From Ligula intestinalis (lineage: Eukaryota > Platyhelminthes > Cestoda > Diphyllobothriidea > Diphyllobothriidae), in assembly GCA_036362985.1 (NCBI GenBank), contig JAYGXS010000004.1, positions 22,350,186 to 22,414,185 of the forward strand: a stretch of DNA of 64,000 bases. Direction: 5' to 3'. Both the position numbers and the translations under genes were made by a program. Shown in pieces: positions 59,443 to 64,000 of this stretch. How positions within the stretch are numbered: position 1 is the stretch's first letter; each line of letters opens with the position of its first letter. The notes below the pieces were generated by a model that ran no database searches, had not been told where the DNA came from, and saw nothing but the letters and a program-made list of their open reading frames with translations.

Positions 59443-62316
59443 TCAAGAAAGAGCGAATATTTTGCGAGTAAATACCTTCTGTACATTTTCAACCTTACCG
59501 CGGTCAGAAGCATTCATTAGACCAAAGAGGGGACAGCGATATTCTAGGATGGGTAGAACATACATGCGATAAAGTTTTAACTTTATTTCCAGCAGGGAAA
59601 AATTATGTGATATAAAAGCACTTATCTGTGCAGCCTTCGCAGATATGCGATCCGCATGAGGCGACAATGCTAGTTTATTTGTGTAGCTTAGACCTAAGTC
59701 TTTTATAGTGGATCGTTCTAAAAGTGGAATATTTTGAAAGACTAGTAGACGAGGAAGCTCGGCGGGACCGAAACACATGAAACTACACTTGGATGGAGAG
59801 AATTTCATCTGCTTGGTTGCACTCCAACGTGAGAGTGGAAGTAGGTCCGCATTTATTTTATCAACGCATATACTTGCCGTGTCCTTAGAAAATGAGTATA
59901 TGCATTTGAGGTCGTCTGCATAAATGAGGTTGTGTGAATTTTTAGAACAGTCAAAATTTCGTTTATGTAAAAATGGAGAGTAAAGGACCCAAGTCAGTGC
60001 CTTGAAAAACGCCACTGTTGATCAGCTGAAAAGTGGAGTAACTATAACCTACTAGGACCTTTTGGCTGCGGTTAGACAAGTAGGAACCGAAGAAGTCGAG
60101 GAGAGGGGCACGGACGCCAATGGCTTCCAATTTTACCAGAAGCCGTCTGTGTGGTACCTTTTCGAAGGCTTTGCTCAGGTCAAAGTAAAAAACGACCACG
60201 GATTGCCAATTGTTACGGAGGTAAGTGAAGTGGTTAATATAAGCTAAGTGACACGTCTCGCATGATCTTCCGGGTAGAAAACCATGCTGCGAGTCACTTA
60301 AAAGCCTATTTTTAGGCAAAAAATTGAGAATTTGATTAAAAATTATCTTCTCCAGAAGTTTAGCTAGGGCCGGGGTTTATGAACACCGCGGTAGTTATTT
60401 ATGTCCGAACGAGATCCTGATTTAAAGCCTGGGAGAATAATTGATGTCTTCCGAGTGTCAGAAAAGAAATATATATGGCTAAGTAATTTGGGTAAGGTCG
60501 ACAAACTTTTGTTAAATGAATTGGGGATACCATCAGTTCCCAAAGAGTGCGAGTTTTTTAGACAATTTATGTGCTTAGGAATAAATTCTATGGAGAAATC
60601 CATGTTCCCGAGAGTATTGTCTGAGTATGGTTGAAACGACGGGACCGGTTCGGATTCTGTCGTAAAATGCTTCGCAAAGAAATCATTGATTAATTCAGCC
60701 TTATCAGACTCATCTAGTACAAATGTTTTATTTTCATTAAGCAATGGGGGTTTTTCAATTCCTCGTTTTGCGGAGGACCTATGACGAAACAGTTGTACAA
60801 CCGGTTTTGCAGAGTTTACCTCACTCAGGGCGCAAGATTCCCTGTGCTGGTCACGCGCAAAACGAATCTTTGACGCTAATTCAAAGATCTCTGCGATCCT
60901 TAGATGCACAGACAGCGAACTAGTAGATCGATCTTTCAGCTGCCTCCTCAATTTCTTTAGTCTGGGCAAAGAAAATGAGGGACGGTCGATTCTGGTGTGT
61001 AGGGTTTCACAATTTTAGTGGGCACAAATTCCAGCATTTTATTAGAAACGACCGACATGAGTTAAGAAATATGTGCAGCGTCGTTAATGAAAGAGAGGCT
61101 CTGCCAATCTAATGAATCAAGAAAATCGTTGATTGAGCTTTTGTCTGCGAGGTCATACGCATGATAGGTACGACTAGCACTAGCCTTTTCCGTAGAAGGA
61201 AGCGGAAGGCAACAGTGAATTAATGCGTGATGACTTTGGAAGATGTTCTGCTTAAAATCAACGAAGAGAGGGGCAAAACCATTTGTGAAAATCAGATCTA
61301 GGATATGATTCTGTCTTTTTGGGAAACTAACCAGTTAAGACCAATAAAAAAAATTGGCAATAATGATAAGTGAGGCCAAGGCTATATCTATTCCCCCGCC
61401 CAACTGCTCAAAGTATTAAGTGGTTAAACATTTACTTCTTGGCTAGGGAACGTAAATTAGTATGTAGCTGTGGTGGAATTCATCAAAAAATTTTCAATTA
61501 AATAAGATTATGCTTGTTTAGGTAAACTAAGAGAATTAAATTCAACCTTTGCTTTGTCGGATCCACTTCTTCATTAACCTCTATTGCATAGAATACGAAA
61601 TGTAGTCGAGGGATATTTGATCTTACGCAGGCAGACTTCAAAATAAAATGGTATTAGTCCTCCTATAGGTGGAATGCAACGAAAAAAATTCAAAGTTAAG
61701 CTACCGAGCATTTGAAAGTAGATTTTTATTATAATTCGACGGGAGTTTTTGGCCTCTATAATCATGCTTTCTGAAAAATTAATGGTATCTAGGAAAGGCT
61801 GACAATAGGTGGACAATAGTTTGTAAGCCAGTCAATTTCAGGAAAATTAAAATCTCCAGCAATAATTTTAACTTCAAAAGTGGATTCTGAAATAAACTTG
61901 AATATTTCACACAAATTTGCATCTTCTTCAGATGAAGAGTTAGGAGGATTATATACACATCCGATTATCGCCTTCTGCCGGGGCGACAGGATAATAGAAG
62001 CGAAAAAGTAATTTCTAGAGAAGGACGTGCTGTTTAGATAAAACGGAAAGTGCCTAAATGACGTTCTAATATAGAGAAGACAACCACCACCACGCTTATT
62101 AATGCGATCGTGACGATAGAGATCATACTCGACTTTGATAAGGGAGGCGTCAGAAATGATTGGATGGGTCCAAGATTCTGTTATGCATATAACATCGGGC
62201 ATCATATCGAAAGCGATAGCTCGCAGTTGAGATATTTTATTGAGAACAGACCTGGCATTAAGCAATATGACATCTAGTGTGTTTTGAGTGACAGGACTGT
62301 GGCTATCGTTATTCAT
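59443..62316 (-). pseudogene. ORF2 (endonuclease-RT) of LINE M, copy B
   Basis: Starts at ATG 62,316 overlapping the ORF1 stop. Endonuclease: VILLNARSVLNK, CITESWTH, RINKRGGGCLLYI, IAGDFNFPEIDW, then the ~0.39 kb insert, NHILDLIFTN. RT: SLGTDGIPNSF, NNYRGVH, QHGFLPGRSC, YFDLSKAFEKVPHRRL (the second D of AFD is E), GVFQGTDLGPLL, IYADDLKCIY, YRMYVLPILEYRC. Frameshifts near 60,000-60,400 and several stops. The catalytic Asp residues are present, unlike copy A, which lost the YADD region by deletion. Confidence 0.8.
61420..61805. repeat. Insert within endonuclease frame of LINE M, copy B
   Basis: Same insert and position as 38,060-38,455, including TTTGCTTTGTCGGATCCACT at about 61,547. Confidence 0.6.
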
Positions 62317-63811
62317 AAAAAAAGAATTTGAAGGTGGGTAGGCAAACTGTACGCCGTTATTATTTGTGGAATAAGTACTGACGAGTATGGAGCTTTTAGC
62401 ATACGGTAACCAATAATGGATGGCTGATAAGGTCTGAGATATCCAGGGGCCTCAATTTCTGGCAGGGAAAAATGAGGAGAGGAAAAACCAAAATAATCTT
62501 CAGGGGCGTTTGGGAGGAATAGGGGGAGGCGAGAAGGCATGTAGAAGTTTGCAGGTTTGGGTGGTAGAGGATGGGTAAAGAAACTGATAGTGGGGAACGG
62601 TGACATAAAATTAGTGTTGGGGCCGCTCGCGTAAGGACTAGTGGTCTTACTTAGTGAATGTTCTGCACGGCAACTCCGATTAGATTTAAAACCATACCAG
62701 TTTGGGTTACTGCCGTGTAAATTAAAATTTTCGTGGTTCGGGCACGGCTTGTTCAATAACGCATTATACGGGGGAATAATATGACTCCCACAGTCAAGGG
62801 AGGAGATATGTTGTGGTGGGGAAGTGCTCGGCCTAAACGCTTTCGACGGTGTTGGCGACATTCTTGATGAGCTTGTTGCCGAGTTAGAGGCAGCGGAATT
62901 TATCGATCGTTGGACAGAGAATGTATTTAGACTTGTTTTAATCGAAGTAGATGATGGAGCGGCGGGGCTTGACGGTCCCGACATCAAGAGGGATGGGCTA
63001 ACTGGTGCACTGATGTTTATGGGGCTATGACTAGACATTCGGGAGGCAGGGATAGCAGGTGTACTGATGGTTACGGGACTATGAATAGACATCGGGAGGC
63101 CGGGATAACGGGTGCACTGACGTTAATGGGTGTATGACCAGATATCCGGGGTGAAGGATTAGCAAGTGCATTTATCCTATCGGGACAACGAACAGATTTA
63201 GGAATAGTAGGCTGAGAAGTCATTGGTCAATTGGACTTGAGAGCAGCATTTCTTCGCTCCATTGGTGTAAGATCTCGACAGAGGAAACTCTTAGTCCTTT
63301 CTAAATATCGGGAAATGCGACCTCGTTGGGCAAAGATTGAGTCCACCTCGATCGGTGAAAACAATTTAACTAGGATGGGCGGGTTTTTGCTACGCGATTG
63401 GAGGCGTTTGGCATCTGCAATTTTGTAGTTGAAAACGCCCGAACAGAGAAAATCTTTTGCAATATCCAAAGGGTGACTTAATATGGATGCATTTTTTAGT
63501 ATAAAGTTAAAGCTTCGCTTTTGTCTATCAAAAGCCTCCGTGGTTATAAGGTGGACGAGGGAGTCTAACTTTTTGCAATCTTGCGAGGGCACATCTGATA
63601 ACTTACCATCAAGCAGATTGCCTAGTATTGACTAAACAGAACCAAACTTCATTATGAATTCATAACAGTTCTGTAATGCAGATAAATTAATTTGCTTAGC
63701 CTTGACAATGGGCTGCATGTTGATATCAAGGCGTTGAATAGTAGGCGTGGTCAGGCACCGCTTGGGTCTGGGAGCAGATATCTTACGATGAGCTATAATT
63801 TTTGTTCTCAT
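62313..63811 (-). pseudogene. ORF1 of LINE M, copy B
   Basis: Starts at ATG 63,811. The first ~195 codons, with an in-frame TAG near 63,632, include RSKNPPILVKLFSPIEVDSI and DLTPMERRNAAL, related to ORF1 of LINE C and probably RNA-binding. An in-frame TGA at 63,229-63,227 is followed at once by ATG 63,223. The rest is Ser/Pro-rich with tandem ~18-residue repeats (HSPINISAPV-like, 63,160-62,990) and a one-base frameshift near 63,091. It ends at 62,313 with the TGA sharing bases with the ORF2 ATG. Confidence 0.7.
62990..63160 (-). repeat. ~53-bp tandem repeats in ORF1 of LINE M
   Basis: Three imperfect units with GACATTCGGGAGG / GACATCGGGAGG / CAGATATCCGGGG and GTGTACTGATGG / GTGCACTGACGT / GTGCATTTATCC landmarks. 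A one-base length difference (ATTCG versus ATCG) causes the ORF1 frameshift. Confidence 0.6.
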
Positions 63812-64000
63812 AATTTTGATGGAAATCTGCTTTAAATGTGAGATGATTTAGAAAAATTCAGCCTATATGATTTAACTGCAGTTGGTTGTTAAAATCTCTT
63901 AAAATTGCTCAACAAACTGTATAAGTTATTACGTTCAGAAAAAACCATTTGATATGATTTTCATATTATGACTTACGACAAATAATCAGAGGGAACTTAA

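Larger units (their letters stand above)
43682..61976. repeat. Duplicated block, copy B
   Basis: Collinear with 24,466-38,622. It contains an extra LINE (53,465-58,428), the full RT palm of LINE M, and a rearranged, shorter SINE/RTE region (49,014-49,101). Sequence from 43,682 to about 47,390 has no gene, as in copy A. Confidence 0.92.
58429..63850 (-). mobile_element. LINE M, copy B (5' part to near 3' end)
   Basis: Continues across the nested LINE D from 53,464. It has 3' UTR to about 59,440, ORF2 to 62,316, and ORF1 to 63,811. The 5' UTR, if any, runs past 63,811; I cannot fix the 5' end. Confidence 0.85.

Noticed and set aside
24466..61976. CRISPR-like or satellite array
   Set aside because: The repeats are two long collinear copies plus dispersed SINEs; no short regularly spaced direct repeats are present.

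Overview
The window looks like flatworm (platyhelminth) nuclear DNA, possibly a tapeworm or fluke. It has one protein gene with a clear eukaryotic identity, several CR1/Jockey-type and RTE-type LINE remnants, a Penelope-like endonuclease fragment, and tRNA-headed SINEs carrying hammerhead-ribozyme cores, which recall the SM-alpha repeats of schistosomes. The phylum call is an inference from repeat content; no species-diagnostic gene is present.

Layout. 1-24 kb is mostly unrecognised, gene-poor sequence. It holds one convincing gene (5646-7007, an intact intronless SMSr/SAMD8-type ceramide phosphoethanolamine synthase), an 86-bp TTAA-flanked MITE (3811-3896), three SINE insertions (about 4.0, 8.1 and 20.5 kb), a reverse-transcriptase relic (about 14.1-14.4 kb), a Penelope GIY-YIG relic (14.4-14.9 kb) and a LINE 3' end (16.4-17.1 kb). 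24,466-38,622 (copy A) is repeated at 43,682-61,976 (copy B), which begins at the first base after a 100-N assembly gap. The two copies differ by a few percent by eye, and by three structural changes: a ~5 kb LINE present only in B (53,465-58,428), a ~0.3 kb deletion in the LINE of A, and a ~1.1 kb rearrangement at an inverted pair of ribozyme SINEs. Between the copies lies another LINE (about 38.6-42.9 kb). The window ends in the 5' half of the LINE shared by both copies.

Main discovery candidate. The conserved core shared by the SINEs can be folded as a type-I hammerhead ribozyme with a minimal palindromic stem III. It has the CUGAUGA box, a short stem II, the GAAA box, an 8-nt palindrome acting as stem III (presumably in dimers), an NUH cleavage triplet and a 6-bp stem I. 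Stem I and stem III vary between copies with compensatory changes. Two subfamilies exist. In type 1 the core is intact in the best copies (for example 47,777-47,821). In type 2 the box reads CCGAUGA. Both occur as partial tandem dimers with periods of about 305 and 317-320 bp, as expected of retrozyme-like elements that pass through circular RNA.

Apart from the SMSr gene, all recognisable coding regions are transposon-derived and broken by stops or frameshifts. Positions of repeat borders are by-eye estimates (usually within 5-30 bp).
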